A stretch of 64,000 nucleotides of DNA from Paenibacillus harenae DSM 16969 (GCF_000422465.1 NZ_KE383846.1:394555-458554); one strand, 5' to 3'. Positions 8,766 through 18,170 are shown, numbered from the stretch's first letter. The notes: generated by a model from the letters alone, not told the origin. Numbers and translations are program-made.

Positions 8766-9929
8766 TTACCGCCTCCCATATTTACGGAATAGATAATACA
8801 GCCCGGCAATGACAGCAAGGATAATCAGGATGCCGATCCAGCCCCAAAGAACCGAAGATTTGACCGCAACGCGGAACTGCGCGTCAGCCGTTTTCTCCGG
8901 CGACGAAGCCGTCATGCTGACGACATAGTCGCCGGCGAGCGCTTTTTTATCCGCTTTGATTGTCGCTTGGACGCGGGCCGTTGCGCCCGCTTTGATGGAA
9001 TCGACCGTAGATGGCTCGAACGAAACCTCCCAGCCCGATGGACTGCTGGCCGACAAGCTGACTTTGTTCAGCTCCGCCGTTCCGGAATTCGTCACGACCA
9101 GATCAAGCTTCCGTTCGGAGCCGGCGGTGACTTCCGTGCTCAGCAGCTCATTCGGCGTACTAAGCACGAGGTTGTACGTGCCCGTAATTACGGCTTCGAG
9201 AGTTGTCTCTCCCGCTGTAGAATTATTCGATGCGGATATCGGAATCTGGTATGTGCCTGCATTTACCGATTGCGGCGGTACGGCGCTGATACTGATCGAT
9301 TTCTCGCTGTTCGGCTCCACTTCGACCGACGTCACGCTTTTGCCGCCTTCACTGAAGGAAATATCCCAGCCCGGCTCCGCCTGCGCGGCAAGCGCGTAAG
9401 TCTGCTTCTCCGCCGTCCGGTTGCGGAGCGTTGCGCTGAAGCTGAAGGTTGAATCGGCATGGCCTTGCATATTCGGCTGATCGGTAGTCAGCTCGGTGCG
9501 GAACGTACCCTGCTCGGATACTTGAACCGCAAGCGGCAGAACACTGTCCCCCGCTTTTACTTGAAACGGGTACGATCCTTTGTTCACTTCAAGCGGAACA
9601 TCGAGCCGCAGATTGACCGATTGCGATTCGCCGGCTTTGATCGCAAGGCGGCTTACGGCACGGCCGCCGGACGTAAGCTCATAGGCCCAATCGTTACCTT
9701 TGGCGTCGAATCTAAGGTCAACGCTCTGCATAGCGGTCCCATGGTTGATTACCTCGATAGAATAAGAGATGGAATCTCCCGGCGGCGCCGATAGTTCTAG
9801 GTAAGGCGAGTAGAGTTCGACGGTAGATGCAGCTTCCGCCGGCTCTGCGATAACGCCGGCCGCACCTCCCCATACCAGACTTATGGCCAATAGCCATTTG
9901 ACTGCTGACTTGCGGCATGCACGAAGCAT
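8766..9929 (-). CDS. NEW3-domain surface protein, membrane anchored
   Basis: A 387-residue exported protein. The ATG at 9929 follows AGGAGGGG and gives a signal peptide (RKSAVKWLLAISLVWGGAAG, cleavage near AEPAEA). The mature part is built of three beta-sandwich repeats of the NEW3 (NPCBM-associated) type, each with the pattern G....ATLRN/..VTNSG...L.....P.GW..SF. A single helix at the C-terminus (WGWIGILIILAVIAGLYYLF) followed by RKYGRR anchors it outside the cell. It is the first gene of an operon with an ABC-2 exporter, an association common in Paenibacillaceae. It may be an accessory subunit of that exporter, but the substrate is not evident. Confidence 0.87.
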   Translation of the reverse strand: MLRACRKSAVKWLLAISLVWGGAAGVIAEPAEAASTVELYSPYLELSAPPGDSISYSIEVINHGTAMQSVDLRFDAKGNDWAYELTSGGRAVSRLAIKAGESQSVNLRLDVPLEVNKGSYPFQVKAGDSVLPLAVQVSEQGTFRTELTTDQPNMQGHADSTFSFSATLRNRTAEKQTYALAAQAEPGWDISFSEGGKSVTSVEVEPNSEKSISISAVPPQSVNAGTYQIPISASNNSTAGETTLEAVITGTYNLVLSTPNELLSTEVTAGSERKLDLVVTNSGTAELNKVSLSASSPSGWEVSFEPSTVDSIKAGATARVQATIKADKKALAGDYVVSMTASSPEKTADAQFRVAVKSSVLWGWIGILIILAVIAGLYYLFRKYGRR

Positions 9930-10107
9930 GTGAACCCCTCCTGAATAGTTTTTTTGGCCGCTCTCCGCGGCATTCATAATCGGTACGAACGAAAACGCGG
10001 GATGGATTTATCCCGCTGTCAAAAATTTTTTATTTTCGTTTAATTATTTTTTTGGTAAAACAATAAATAACGGGAGTCGGTAAATCAGATGCCGGAGGAG
10101 GATTGAA

Positions 10108-10704
10108 ATGAACCGGGGGAACGATTCGATGTCCGATGCGCTTCGGGAGATGTGCGGCGGCTCGGTCGACGCATTCGACCGTTTTTATGCCCGCTATGCG
10201 CCTTTCGTTTTGCAAATCGCGCACCGGACGCTCGGCGAACGAATGGAAGCCGAGGACGTATGCCATGATGTATTTCTTGAGGCGCTTCGCCGCGGGGACA
10301 GCTTTGATCCGGGCCGCGGCTCGATTGAGGCTTGGCTCGCGGTCATGACAAGGAGCCGCTGCCTGGACCGCCTGCGACGGTCGAAACGAATCGTGCAGAC
10401 TGGCGAGCCGGAGCTGAAGCTGGCGCATGCAACTGCCGTCGCGGCTGAGGAGGATGCGGTAGCGCGCCTGGAACGGGAAGCGCTCCGGCATGCGCTGGGC
10501 AGCCTGCCCGCCGAGCAGCGGATGGCGGTCATCGGGAATTATTTTGACGCAGAGACGCAGCGCGACCTGTCCGACCGGTGGAAAGTTCCGCTGGGCACGG
10601 TGAAATCCTGGATCAGGTACGGCATTCGCAATATGCGCAAGCAGCTTGAGAAGCACGGGTGGAATCGGGAAGAAGAGAACGGCGCAAGGGAGGTTAACCG
10701 ATGA
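10108..10704 (+). CDS. ECF-type RNA polymerase sigma factor
   Basis: A 198-residue group 4 sigma factor. Region 2 is at about 18-90 (FDRFYARYAPFVLQIA, then EAEDVCHDVFLEALRR and WLAVMTRSRCLDRLR) and region 4 at about 130-185 (LPAEQRMAVIGNYF, LGTVKSWIRYGIRNMRKQL). A strong GGAGGAGG site precedes the ATG. The next gene overlaps by ATGA and encodes its probable anti-sigma factor, giving the SigK-RskA-like arrangement. The divergent NEW3/ABC operon may belong to its regulon, but no ECF promoter motif could be identified. Confidence 0.92.
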   Translation: MNRGNDSMSDALREMCGGSVDAFDRFYARYAPFVLQIAHRTLGERMEAEDVCHDVFLEALRRGDSFDPGRGSIEAWLAVMTRSRCLDRLRRSKRIVQTGEPELKLAHATAVAAEEDAVARLEREALRHALGSLPAEQRMAVIGNYFDAETQRDLSDRWKVPLGTVKSWIRYGIRNMRKQLEKHGWNREEENGAREVNR

Positions 10705-11474
10705 GCGGAACGGAAACAACGGCTCAGCTGTGCAAACGGATGTATCAGGAGGAGGACTGGATCGATTGGCTGCTCGGAAATAAACCGCCGGAGCAGGCGG
10801 AAGCGATGAGGCTCCATACGGCAGGCTGCCGGAAGTGCCGCGACGCGGTTAACGTATGGAAGCCGCTGCTTGCAGCTCGGCAGCCTGCCCTTGACCCTGG
10901 CGGGGAGATCCCCATGCCTTCCCCTTCCGTCCATCGCAGCCTTCGAGCCCATGTTAAAGCAAGGAAATGGCGGATGCAGGCAACAAAAGGGATATTATCC
11001 GGGAGAAAATGGATCTTTGCGGCGGCCGCATGCGCAATTATGCTGGGCGTTGTCGTCCTGCAAGGACAATCGAACGAGCCTAAGGTGAAACGCAGCCAAT
11101 ATGTGGCGGAATACGAACCGCGCGCGGTCTCTTTTATGAACGATCCTCAGACGGACAGCTTTTCGGTTCATACGTTGAACAGCGAGCTTGGGAAAGGATA
11201 TGTCTGGTACAACCCTCTTTCCGGAGAAGTGTTATTGCTTCTGGAAGGGATGTTTCCAAGCGACGGCTTCGTCATCCAGGCGTGGGTACTCGACGGCCCC
11301 ACGCATCGTAACCTGGGCGTATTGAGGCAGCTGGAAGCAAGCCGGGCTCATTTGTATTTCAAGGACGAGACGATTGCAATGGCGCGAAATATTGCCCTCA
11401 CCGTCGAACCGCACGGCGGAAGCCAGGCTCCGACCTCGCCCGACGCGTTCGTCATTCGCCTGCAGCAGCCGTAG
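10701..11474 (+). CDS. Anti-sigma factor with RskA-type extracellular domain
   Basis: A 257-residue single-pass membrane protein. The cytoplasmic part carries a zinc-type anti-sigma motif H-x3-C-x2-C (His39, Cys43, Cys46). A helix at about 103-121 (WIFAAAACAIMLGVVVLQ) crosses the membrane, and the outside part (about 150-255) matches the anti-sigma-K domain (GYVWYNPLSGEVLLLLEG, then DGFVIQAWVLDG, and LTVEPHGGS near the end). It should hold the preceding sigma factor at the membrane and release it by proteolysis; the signal is unknown. Its start overlaps the sigma gene by ATGA. Confidence 0.88.
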   Translation: MSGTETTAQLCKRMYQEEDWIDWLLGNKPPEQAEAMRLHTAGCRKCRDAVNVWKPLLAARQPALDPGGEIPMPSPSVHRSLRAHVKARKWRMQATKGILSGRKWIFAAAACAIMLGVVVLQGQSNEPKVKRSQYVAEYEPRAVSFMNDPQTDSFSVHTLNSELGKGYVWYNPLSGEVLLLLEGMFPSDGFVIQAWVLDGPTHRNLGVLRQLEASRAHLYFKDETIAMARNIALTVEPHGGSQAPTSPDAFVIRLQQP

Positions 11475-11782
11475 TCGCAGGCGGTTCGGCTGGTAGCCGT
11501 ACCACACCTTCCTGGGATGGTGTCGTATCTCAGCTCGGATAGAATGGGAAAGTTTTGAATGCAATAGTTAGCCAAAACTTAACTTTCACATTCAAACTTA
11601 AAAAGGTTTCTCACCAGCCGTCTTTTATACGTATTTTCTTATGTACTCCTTTTTTGGGGACACAAAAAAAGACCAAGAACAGAAAAGAAAAAAATTGTCC
11701 TTCTCGATGGGTTGGCATTCAACAAGCACTAGGGCTGCCCAAAAGCCTTTAAAGGCATTGGGGCAGCCCTATTTTGTACAGA
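11475..11782. other. Intergenic region with convergent transcription end
   Basis: No credible gene was found here. It holds the 3' flank of the anti-sigma gene, a purine-rich low-complexity stretch (about 11650-11700) and the hairpin at 11731-11770 listed separately. Confidence 0.6.
11731..11770. terminator. Terminator hairpin between anti-sigma and glcF genes
   Basis: Perfect ten-base arms AGGGCTGCCC and GGGCAGCCCT flank a loop containing a second small stem (GCCTTTAAAGGC). The plus strand continues ATTTTG, so it best serves the plus-strand transcript; it probably also stops glcDF transcription from the other side. Confidence 0.7.
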
Positions 11783-13150
11783 TCATTCGTCCTTACGGCT
11801 TATTCTCTCATAAAGAAAATCCACGACATGCATCACTTTCATGTCCGCTCGGGCATTGTGCTTCTTCGCGCCAAGTATCATCTGGAGGAGGCAGCCGGGA
11901 TTGCTCGTTAACAAATAATGGGCATTGGCCGCTTTGACATGCTCCATTTTGTGTTTAAGCAGAGTGCCTGCCATCTCCGGCTGCATGACGTTATAAGTGC
12001 CCGCCGAACCGCAGCACCGGTCAGCTTCCTTCATCTCGTTGAATTCGGCGTTTGCGACCCGCTTCAGCAGCTGCCTTGGTGCGGAACCGCTCTTCATCAC
12101 ATTTCTCAAATGACAGGAATCCTGATACGTCATCACGGCCGGCTCGGCCGCAGTCGCAGCTTCGTCGGCGAACGGCAGCTCTCTCCCCTTGTCCACGAGC
12201 AATTGGCTGATATCGATCACCCGCTGGGCGAACCAAGCTGCATTCTCTCTCCAGTCGGATTCGTCCTGCAGCAGGTGGTCGTATTCGACCAGCAGCGCGC
12301 CGCAGCCGCCCGCATTGGAGACAATGTAATCCATGTCCAGCTCCTTAAACGCCTTCACATTCGCGCGGGCCAAAGCTCTCGCCTCTTCCAATTCGCCGCT
12401 ATGGGCATGCAGGGCGCCGCAGCAAACCTGTTCTTCGGGAATATAGACGTCAAATCCCGCTTCGGACAGCAGCTTTACGGTATTCACATTCGTTTCGGCA
12501 AACAGCACGTCCATGATACAACCCCTGAACAAGGCGACTCGCGCAAGGGGTGACCCTTTGGCCGGGAATAACGTGCCGAGCTGCTCGACGACCCCGCGGC
12601 CGGTGGCGTCCGGCAATATCTCCTCCATCTCGCGCAGATGCGGCGCGAACAGCCGCATCATCCCCGTTCCTCTGACGATGCGCCGCAAACCTGATTTCTG
12701 ATAAAACGCCAGCGACTTCCCGATCCATTTCAACCGGCTCCGATTCGGAAAAACGCCTTGAAAAAGCACCTTGCGTAAACCGGCTGCAGGCAAACCGCGC
12801 TCCGGGTGATCTTCCAAGGCGTCTCTCGTCTGTTCTATTAATTGCCCGTATTTCACATCGGCGGGGCAAGCCGGCTCGCAGGCTCTGCAGCCGAGGCAAT
12901 GGTCCATCTGCACTCGAAATGCCTGATCGGGATTCATCAGCCCGTCCGCGACAGCCTTCATAAGCGCAATTCGGCCGCGAGGGGACTCCTGCTCCAGTCC
13001 GGTCTCCCGAAAAGTCGGACATGCCGGCAGGCAGAAGCCGCAGCGCATGCAGTTCGTTAATTGATCGTAATCCAGCTTCCGGAGAATCGTTCGGGATAAC
13101 GGATTGTCATGCGCGATGGCGGGCTTACCCGCAACGAATGGATTATCCAT
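11783..13150 (-). CDS. glcF: Glycolate oxidase iron-sulfur subunit
   Basis: A 455-residue subunit that passes electrons from the flavin subunit GlcD. Two 4Fe-4S motifs lie near the N-terminus (NCMRCGFCLPACP and DHCLGCRACEPACP). Two CCG domains follow, each with the Cys-Cys-Gly pair (QVCCGALHAHSG and DRCCGSAGTYN). The start overlaps the end of glcD by eight bases, so they form an operon. The enzyme oxidises glycolate (or a related 2-hydroxy acid such as D-lactate) to the keto acid. A separate glcE-like FAD subunit is not present, as is usual in Bacillales. Confidence 0.93.
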   Translation of the reverse strand: MDNPFVAGKPAIAHDNPLSRTILRKLDYDQLTNCMRCGFCLPACPTFRETGLEQESPRGRIALMKAVADGLMNPDQAFRVQMDHCLGCRACEPACPADVKYGQLIEQTRDALEDHPERGLPAAGLRKVLFQGVFPNRSRLKWIGKSLAFYQKSGLRRIVRGTGMMRLFAPHLREMEEILPDATGRGVVEQLGTLFPAKGSPLARVALFRGCIMDVLFAETNVNTVKLLSEAGFDVYIPEEQVCCGALHAHSGELEEARALARANVKAFKELDMDYIVSNAGGCGALLVEYDHLLQDESDWRENAAWFAQRVIDISQLLVDKGRELPFADEAATAAEPAVMTYQDSCHLRNVMKSGSAPRQLLKRVANAEFNEMKEADRCCGSAGTYNVMQPEMAGTLLKHKMEHVKAANAHYLLTSNPGCLLQMILGAKKHNARADMKVMHVVDFLYERISRKDE

Positions 13151-14564
13151 GATCGATGACCACCCTTTTCCGTGTTTCCTTGGCGAACAGCTTGCCCGGA
13201 TTCAGCAGATGATGAGGATCAAACGCTTGCTTGATTCCTTTCATCAGCTCCATCCCCGGCGCTCCGATTTTCCACTCCAGGAACGGAGCTTTCACCATGC
13301 CGACGCCATGCTCCCCGGTAATAGTGCCTCCCAGTTCGATCGCCGCGGCGAAAATATCCTCGAATGCCCGCTCCACCCGGCTAATTTCATCATGATCCCG
13401 CGCATCCGTCGTCGCCGTCGGATGAAGATTGCCGTCTCCCGCATGCCCGAAGGTCGCGATCGAAATGTTGTATTTTTTCGCAATTTCATTGATGCGCAGC
13501 ACCATGTCGGCGATTTTGGAACGGGGAACGGTGGCGTCCTCCAGAATCGTAGTCGGCCGCAGCCTGGCAAGCGCGGTAAAAGCGCTTCTCCTGGCCGTAA
13601 GAAGCTTCTCCGCTTCTTCTCGGCTGGAAGCGATTTCGATCCGGTCGGCACGCTCGCGTTCGCATACCTCCCGGATTCGTTCCATGTCGCGTTCGACCTT
13701 CTCCGGATCGCCGTCCTGTTCGATCAATAGAACAGCCTCCATGTCGAGAGGAAGCCCCAGCTTGGCATAGGCATCCACGACCCGGATCGTTGGATTGTCC
13801 ATGATTTCCAATGTCGCCGGTATGATTTTAGATTCGATAATAGCCGATACCGTCCGCGCCGCGCCGTACAGGTCGCGATACATGGCGAGCATGGTCTTCT
13901 TGCTGGCGGGAGGAGGCACAAGCTTTAACGTGGCTTCGGTTATGATGGCAAGCGTGCCTTCTGAGCCGACCAAGAGCTTGGTCAAATCGTAGCCCGCGAC
14001 GTCCTTCATCAGCTTTCCGCCTGTACGAATGATGTCCCCGTTCGCCAGAACGGCTTCCAGACCCAGCACATAATCCTTCGTCGTTCCGTACTTCAAGCCC
14101 CGCAAGCCGCCCGAACATTCCGCGATGTTGCCGCCGATCGTGGAAATCCGCATGCTGCTCGGATCGGGAGGATAGAACAAGCCAAGCGATTCAATATGGT
14201 TTATAAATTCGGAGGTAATGATTCCGGGCTGCACGGTTGCCGTTAAATTTTCCAAGTCGGTCTCCAGAATCCGATTCATCCGGTGCATGACCATGACCAC
14301 TCCGCCTTGGACGGGAACCGTTCCCCCGCACAGATTGGATCCGGAGCCTCTGGTAACGACCGGCACACGCCGAGAAGCCAGCAATTTCATGACATCCGAA
14401 ATCTGCTGCGTGCTTTCAGGATAGATCACGCCGTCCGGCAAAGCTTGCAGCATCGGCGTCCCGTCGTAGGAATGGGCGACAAGGGACTCCTTGTCGTCAC
14501 GGAAATACGCTTCCCCTACAATAGCGCGCAGCTGCTTGACGAGAACCCTATCCAACATTTGCAT
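13143..14564 (-). CDS. glcD: Glycolate oxidase FAD-binding subunit
   Basis: A 473-residue flavoprotein of the VAO/PCMH family. The FAD-binding part is at about 40-220 (VVTRGSGSNLCGG for the pyrophosphate, then NIAECSGGLRGLKYG and GSEGTLAIITEATL). The C-terminal FAD-oxidase part ends with ATFGHAGDGNLHP and GGTITGEHGVGMVK, the substrate-binding histidine motifs. ATG at 14564 or the ATG two codons later may be used: AAGGGAG sits very close to the first. It is the first gene of glcDF. Confidence 0.93.
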   Translation of the reverse strand: MQMLDRVLVKQLRAIVGEAYFRDDKESLVAHSYDGTPMLQALPDGVIYPESTQQISDVMKLLASRRVPVVTRGSGSNLCGGTVPVQGGVVMVMHRMNRILETDLENLTATVQPGIITSEFINHIESLGLFYPPDPSSMRISTIGGNIAECSGGLRGLKYGTTKDYVLGLEAVLANGDIIRTGGKLMKDVAGYDLTKLLVGSEGTLAIITEATLKLVPPPASKKTMLAMYRDLYGAARTVSAIIESKIIPATLEIMDNPTIRVVDAYAKLGLPLDMEAVLLIEQDGDPEKVERDMERIREVCERERADRIEIASSREEAEKLLTARRSAFTALARLRPTTILEDATVPRSKIADMVLRINEIAKKYNISIATFGHAGDGNLHPTATTDARDHDEISRVERAFEDIFAAAIELGGTITGEHGVGMVKAPFLEWKIGAPGMELMKGIKQAFDPHHLLNPGKLFAKETRKRVVIDHG

Positions 14565-14734
14565 GCTCCCTTCCCTTATTAGCCAGACGATCCGATGCCC
14601 GAAGCCGGCTCGAGGCTTGTAATGGCTCCGTTCAACCTTCTATGATCTCTATGCCGGATCCGGCGCAATCGTCCAATAGTGCGGACTCCGGCCGTATATC
14701 GGTAATTAGGCACACCGGGCCACTGTTCGTAATA

Positions 14735-15010
14735 CTAAAAAGACTGAACAATAAAAGTAATAACAATAGTTCCAATCAGAAAGGATACAGTCGTCGTCAT
14801 ATAGCCCAGGCTTCTTTTGAAAAAAACAACAAACAAGACCAAAAGGAAGGGGATGCACCATAAGAACCAAACCAAGCCATTCGTTTGAAGGTTTAAGACA
14901 GGAAAATTAGACAGCGAATTAATATAAAGCGGAGTTCCAATGAATAACCATAGGCCTGAAAATACGAGCCCCAGCATGATATAAGAAAACATTCCATTTT
15001 TTTGCATCAA
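14735..15010 (-). CDS. Small three-helix membrane protein, unknown
   Basis: A 91-residue hydrophobic protein with three predicted helices (about 7-28, 46-64 and 70-89). The N-terminus reads MMQKNGMFSYIMLGL. I do not recognise the family. It stands alone on the minus strand between glcD and a group of hypothetical and GNAT genes. Confidence 0.55.
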   Translation of the reverse strand: MMQKNGMFSYIMLGLVFSGLWLFIGTPLYINSLSNFPVLNLQTNGLVWFLWCIPFLLVLFVVFFKRSLGYMTTTVSFLIGTIVITFIVQSF

Positions 15011-15061
15011 ATTATTCAGCCGTCCCCTTGTTGGAATTTATTCAGTTCCATCTGTCCCTCT

Positions 15062-15586
15062 CTACCACCCCGCGGGCTTAAACCGAAAATAATGAGCTCC
15101 CTGATGTGCGTATTGAATCGAAGAACGAATGGTATCCTTCATATAGCGTTGCACCTTTTCGATCTCATTTGCTCGAAACGTAAACATCATAAAATGATCT
15201 ATTAAAAAAAGTTCTGTGAGCCTAAATAAAGCTTCAAGCTCCGCTTCCGAAACGCTTGCGTCGTGGAGCAGCTCCATCGCATATAGCTCGACCACGCCAA
15301 ACGGCGGAATCTGACCCCAATAATCATAGTTTTCATGCTCATAGTCGGCGATGACGCTTTCTTCCATCGAACGGATCAGCGACGACTGCGCTTGATGCAG
15401 ATCCCTCACCATAAACTTCAGTGAAAGGCTGCCCGAACATACGATACAGATACTGGCGTGATTCCGGTCGGGTCCGGGACTAACCGTAATCACCGAGTTA
15501 GCAGCCAGCTTTTTAATCTCAGGCGCGGTATGCTCCCACTCGGCAAACTTGTAATCGTCCTTCCCCAAAAATAAGCTTACTCGCAT
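15062..15586 (-). CDS. Conserved hypothetical protein
   Basis: A soluble protein of about 174 residues with no recognised motif. The ATG at 15586 is chosen because TATGGAGG precedes it at eight bases; an upstream in-frame ATG at 15604 lacks a site. It has alternating strands at the N-terminus (VITVSPGPDRNHASICIV) and helices at the C-terminus (EAELEALFRLTELFLIDHF). It lies directly after a GNAT gene (gap under 25 bases), so the two are probably co-transcribed. Confidence 0.7.
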   Translation of the reverse strand: MRVSLFLGKDDYKFAEWEHTAPEIKKLAANSVITVSPGPDRNHASICIVCSGSLSLKFMVRDLHQAQSSLIRSMEESVIADYEHENYDYWGQIPPFGVVELYAMELLHDASVSEAELEALFRLTELFLIDHFMMFTFRANEIEKVQRYMKDTIRSSIQYAHQGAHYFRFKPAGW

Positions 15587-15605
15587 AAGGCCTCCATATG
15601 CCATT

Positions 15606-16397
15606 TTATAATTGGTCTTCCGTATGCCGAGCTGCCTTTACGTTCAACAATCTGGTCTTCGTGACCATACCGGCGCTCTCCAAGGTCCTCTTCGAAGCCT
15701 CGTTATAATACCAGCATCCGCTGACGGGCGTAATCCCCTGCTGTCTGCACCATTTTCTTAATTGTAAAATGATCACTCTGCCGACCCCTTGCTTTCTATA
15801 CGCCTCGTTCGTTAACATTCCGATGCTTGCCAATCCCTTGATCATCTTGGATCGTTCAACGACTCCGATTCCGAGCAGCACGTTTCCTCTTATGAAGGTG
15901 AACAGCTGTCCGCTAACAATACGCTGCTCATATTGATCCAGAAAATCGCCGCAAACTTGTTGGATTTGATGCAAATCACCTAAATCGGCCAGGCGGAAAG
16001 TCTCATCCCCCGAAAGATCGCCATCCGCTATCTCCGCTTGGCTGTCTTGAAAAAAATAAGCCTGTTTGTTGATCGTAAATTCCTTATCGATCGCTAGACT
16101 TAGAAACAATTCATCGCTTGTCGGGACGAAAAGGGATTTCACCGCATGGCCTTCAAGCGCTTGGCTAAACATTTTCTGCGCATGCCTCTGGTGAGAGCGC
16201 CGGATATAGAACTGGGTAAGCGTCTCGTTATTGTGAATCGCATAGTAGCCGACTACTGCAGCACCCTCTTGGATCATAAAAAAAGCGGATTCCAGAATAT
16301 GGCCCTCCAAGAAAGAATCAAACGGTGACGATAGCGCGCTTATGTATACCTCAACGAGGTCTTGAACTTCATTGATCTGACATTCTTTTACGATCAT
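15606..16397 (-). CDS. GNAT family N-acetyltransferase (two-domain)
   Basis: A 263-residue protein whose C-terminal half (about 130-255) is a GNAT fold: EAYRKQGVGRVIILQLRKW carries the acetyl-CoA loop (R-K-Q-G-V-G) and NEASKRTLESAGM is the closing motif. The N-terminal half resembles a degenerate GNAT repeat, as in many Bacillales proteins of this size. AAGGCGGG gives a good ribosome site. It probably acetylates a small amine; the substrate cannot be read from sequence. Confidence 0.82.
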   Translation of the reverse strand: MIVKECQINEVQDLVEVYISALSSPFDSFLEGHILESAFFMIQEGAAVVGYYAIHNNETLTQFYIRRSHQRHAQKMFSQALEGHAVKSLFVPTSDELFLSLAIDKEFTINKQAYFFQDSQAEIADGDLSGDETFRLADLGDLHQIQQVCGDFLDQYEQRIVSGQLFTFIRGNVLLGIGVVERSKMIKGLASIGMLTNEAYRKQGVGRVIILQLRKWCRQQGITPVSGCWYYNEASKRTLESAGMVTKTRLLNVKAARHTEDQL

Positions 16398-16532
16398 CCT
16401 ATCCCGCCTTAACCGTTTTTATTTCTCTTACAGCTGTCCTGATTGAAATCTCTGATCCGTCATCATTATTAAACTCCATGCGCCACTGGCCGTCTTGCTC
16501 GACTCCCCATTGCATCTCTCCTGCAGCTCCTA

Positions 16533-16970
16533 TTACGTTAGATTTTTAGCCAGGAAAACAATTCTTTCGATTTCCGAAAATCCATTTTTCTTGTAAAACC
16601 TTTCTGCCGGGACATCCCGATCCGTTAGTAACGTTATCGTTGTTATGCCTCTTTCAAGCAGTTCCGCTTCAAGACTTTCAAACATTGCCGAACCGGTCCC
16701 CCGCCCCTGGAGCATTGAATTTACACACATTTCATTTATGAAAAACTCGTCATTCTCCCACCACTTCTTACGGTATCCGAAAATAAAACCTATGATTTCG
16801 CCATCCTTAATCGCAATCATTCCTATAAATCCCGGCGTGTTCACAATATCCAGCAAATATTCGCTTGCCGTATGATCCAACCATCGGTCATTCCATGGCT
16901 CTCCGTTAAAAACGTCACAGAACAGCTTGGTGCATTTGTCCAGATCTTCTAGTTGAAATAATCGAATCAT
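16533..16970 (-). CDS. GNAT family N-acetyltransferase
   Basis: A 145-residue single-domain GNAT. The acetyl-CoA-binding segment is CVNSMLQGRGTGSAMFESLE (Q-G-R-G-T-G), and the C-terminal motif is PAERFYKKNGFSE. The N-terminus has the MIRLFQLEDLDKC pattern common in this family. The substrate is unknown. It is on the same strand as the two-domain GNAT gene, 136 bases upstream of it. Confidence 0.87.
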   Translation of the reverse strand: MIRLFQLEDLDKCTKLFCDVFNGEPWNDRWLDHTASEYLLDIVNTPGFIGMIAIKDGEIIGFIFGYRKKWWENDEFFINEMCVNSMLQGRGTGSAMFESLEAELLERGITTITLLTDRDVPAERFYKKNGFSEIERIVFLAKNLT

Positions 16971-17007
16971 TTGAAAAACATCCCATCACGTTTAATGTTT
17001 TGATGAC

Positions 17008-17820
17008 TCACTTCGAGTTTTTTTTTGCCAGGAACAAGGCCACGGCTTGAGGTTTAATTATGGATCCCCCATCCTGATCGATTGCATCTCTGATTTCCCC
17101 GAACAATTGAAGCCGTGCATCGTCTGGAAGCAGTCTATGTCTGGAATTCGTATTTAATAATGAAATATATTCGTCATTCGTAAAGGCGGTATTCCATTCG
17201 TAATGTTTGACTTCCAGCTCCTTAAACAGCCCATCCTTTACCGTCAAATTCGACCTTTCCGCAATCATTTGCTCCATGGACGGATTTTTTGAATCATCGA
17301 GCTGAGGGGCATGCTTCTTGTAACTGTCCCGAATTCGGTTAGAAACATCATCAAAAGACGGCACATGGACGGTCCAAAAGAATGCAATCGAGCCTTCGTC
17401 GCCAAGCAAGTCAAAGACCTTGCGATAGCCGGCTTCTTGCGGATGGATAAAGTGAAACGCAGTCCCGGATATGGCTAATTTAAAGTCGCTCTTTTGGCTT
17501 TGCCAAGCTTCAAACGGGGAATTTATAATGTTAACATGCGGTTTATCCTTAAATTTCTCCCGAGTAAGCTCCGCTAACTGTTGGCCAAGCTCCACGCAGG
17601 TCACATGATCATACCCTGAATCAACAAAACCTTTTGTTGCCTGACCCGTGCCGCAGCCGATTTCAAGTATGGAATCTCCCTTTTGAATGGCCGTGTACGC
17701 CAAAATATCGGTAAACAGCTGCTCCGGATAGCTCGGTCTATACTTGTCGTATTCACTCGCAATTTCGTTAAACGTATTTTTACGCTCCAATTCTAATCCC
17801 TCCCTAATCTTCGCGTACAT
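17008..17820 (-). CDS. Class I SAM-dependent methyltransferase
   Basis: A methyltransferase of 260-270 residues. Motif I is ILEIGCGTGQATKGF and motif II is HVTCVELGQQLAELT; the N-terminus NEIASEYDKYRPSYPEQLF is typical of small-molecule methyltransferases of the UbiE/Tam-like group. The frame is open from an ATG at 17820. However, the strong GGGAGG sequence just inside points to a TTG at 17790 as the real start, which also makes the 54-codon gene upstream translationally coupled to it. The substrate is unknown. Confidence 0.85.
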   Translation of the reverse strand: MYAKIREGLELERKNTFNEIASEYDKYRPSYPEQLFTDILAYTAIQKGDSILEIGCGTGQATKGFVDSGYDHVTCVELGQQLAELTREKFKDKPHVNIINSPFEAWQSQKSDFKLAISGTAFHFIHPQEAGYRKVFDLLGDEGSIAFFWTVHVPSFDDVSNRIRDSYKKHAPQLDDSKNPSMEQMIAERSNLTVKDGLFKELEVKHYEWNTAFTNDEYISLLNTNSRHRLLPDDARLQLFGEIRDAIDQDGGSIIKPQAVALFLAKKNSK

Positions 17821-17968
17821 GGTCCTTGCGAATGCTTCGTCGTAAATCTCTCCTGACTTTTCTTGCTCTTACGATGATTTCTTTGATCTGTTTCTTCTGC
17901 ACGGATCTTCTAAAATCTATAAGCAAATAAACAACCGCAAGCAGTAAAATGATAATGATGAAATCCAA
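17804..17968 (-). CDS. Small membrane-anchored basic protein (54 residues)
   Basis: This short gene starts with TTG at 17968, eleven bases after AAGGAG, and stops at TAG 17804-17806. The protein is one hydrophobic helix (DFIIIILLLAVVYLLI) followed by a strongly basic tail (RRSVQKK, RARKVRRDLRR). Its stop codon lies next to the GGGAGG site of the methyltransferase gene downstream, implying coupled translation. I do not recognise a family. The helix-plus-basic-tail layout suggests a small membrane-associated regulator or anchor. Confidence 0.5.
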   Translation of the reverse strand: MDFIIIILLLAVVYLLIDFRRSVQKKQIKEIIVRARKVRRDLRRSIRKDHVRED

Positions 17969-18170
17969 TGTCGCGCCAACTCCTTATCCACCCTGGCTTC
18001 TGGTATACTCCGTTCGTTGTTGTCACTTATTTCCTTTTGCTTTCTATGTATTATACAACCCCGAGTTATCACAATCCTGCCATAGTTGAAGAGCAGCTAG
18101 GGGAAAAAAAGCGGCAGCTCAAGACTAAAAAGTCCTAAACCGCCGCTCTTCACTTCATTCAAACGCTAAA

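Noticed and set aside
14642..14716. Minus-strand stretch of about 25 codons with coding-like text (LITDIRPESALLDD) upstream of glcD
   Set aside because: It has no start or recognised family, ends at TGA and is too short to claim; it may be a gene remnant.
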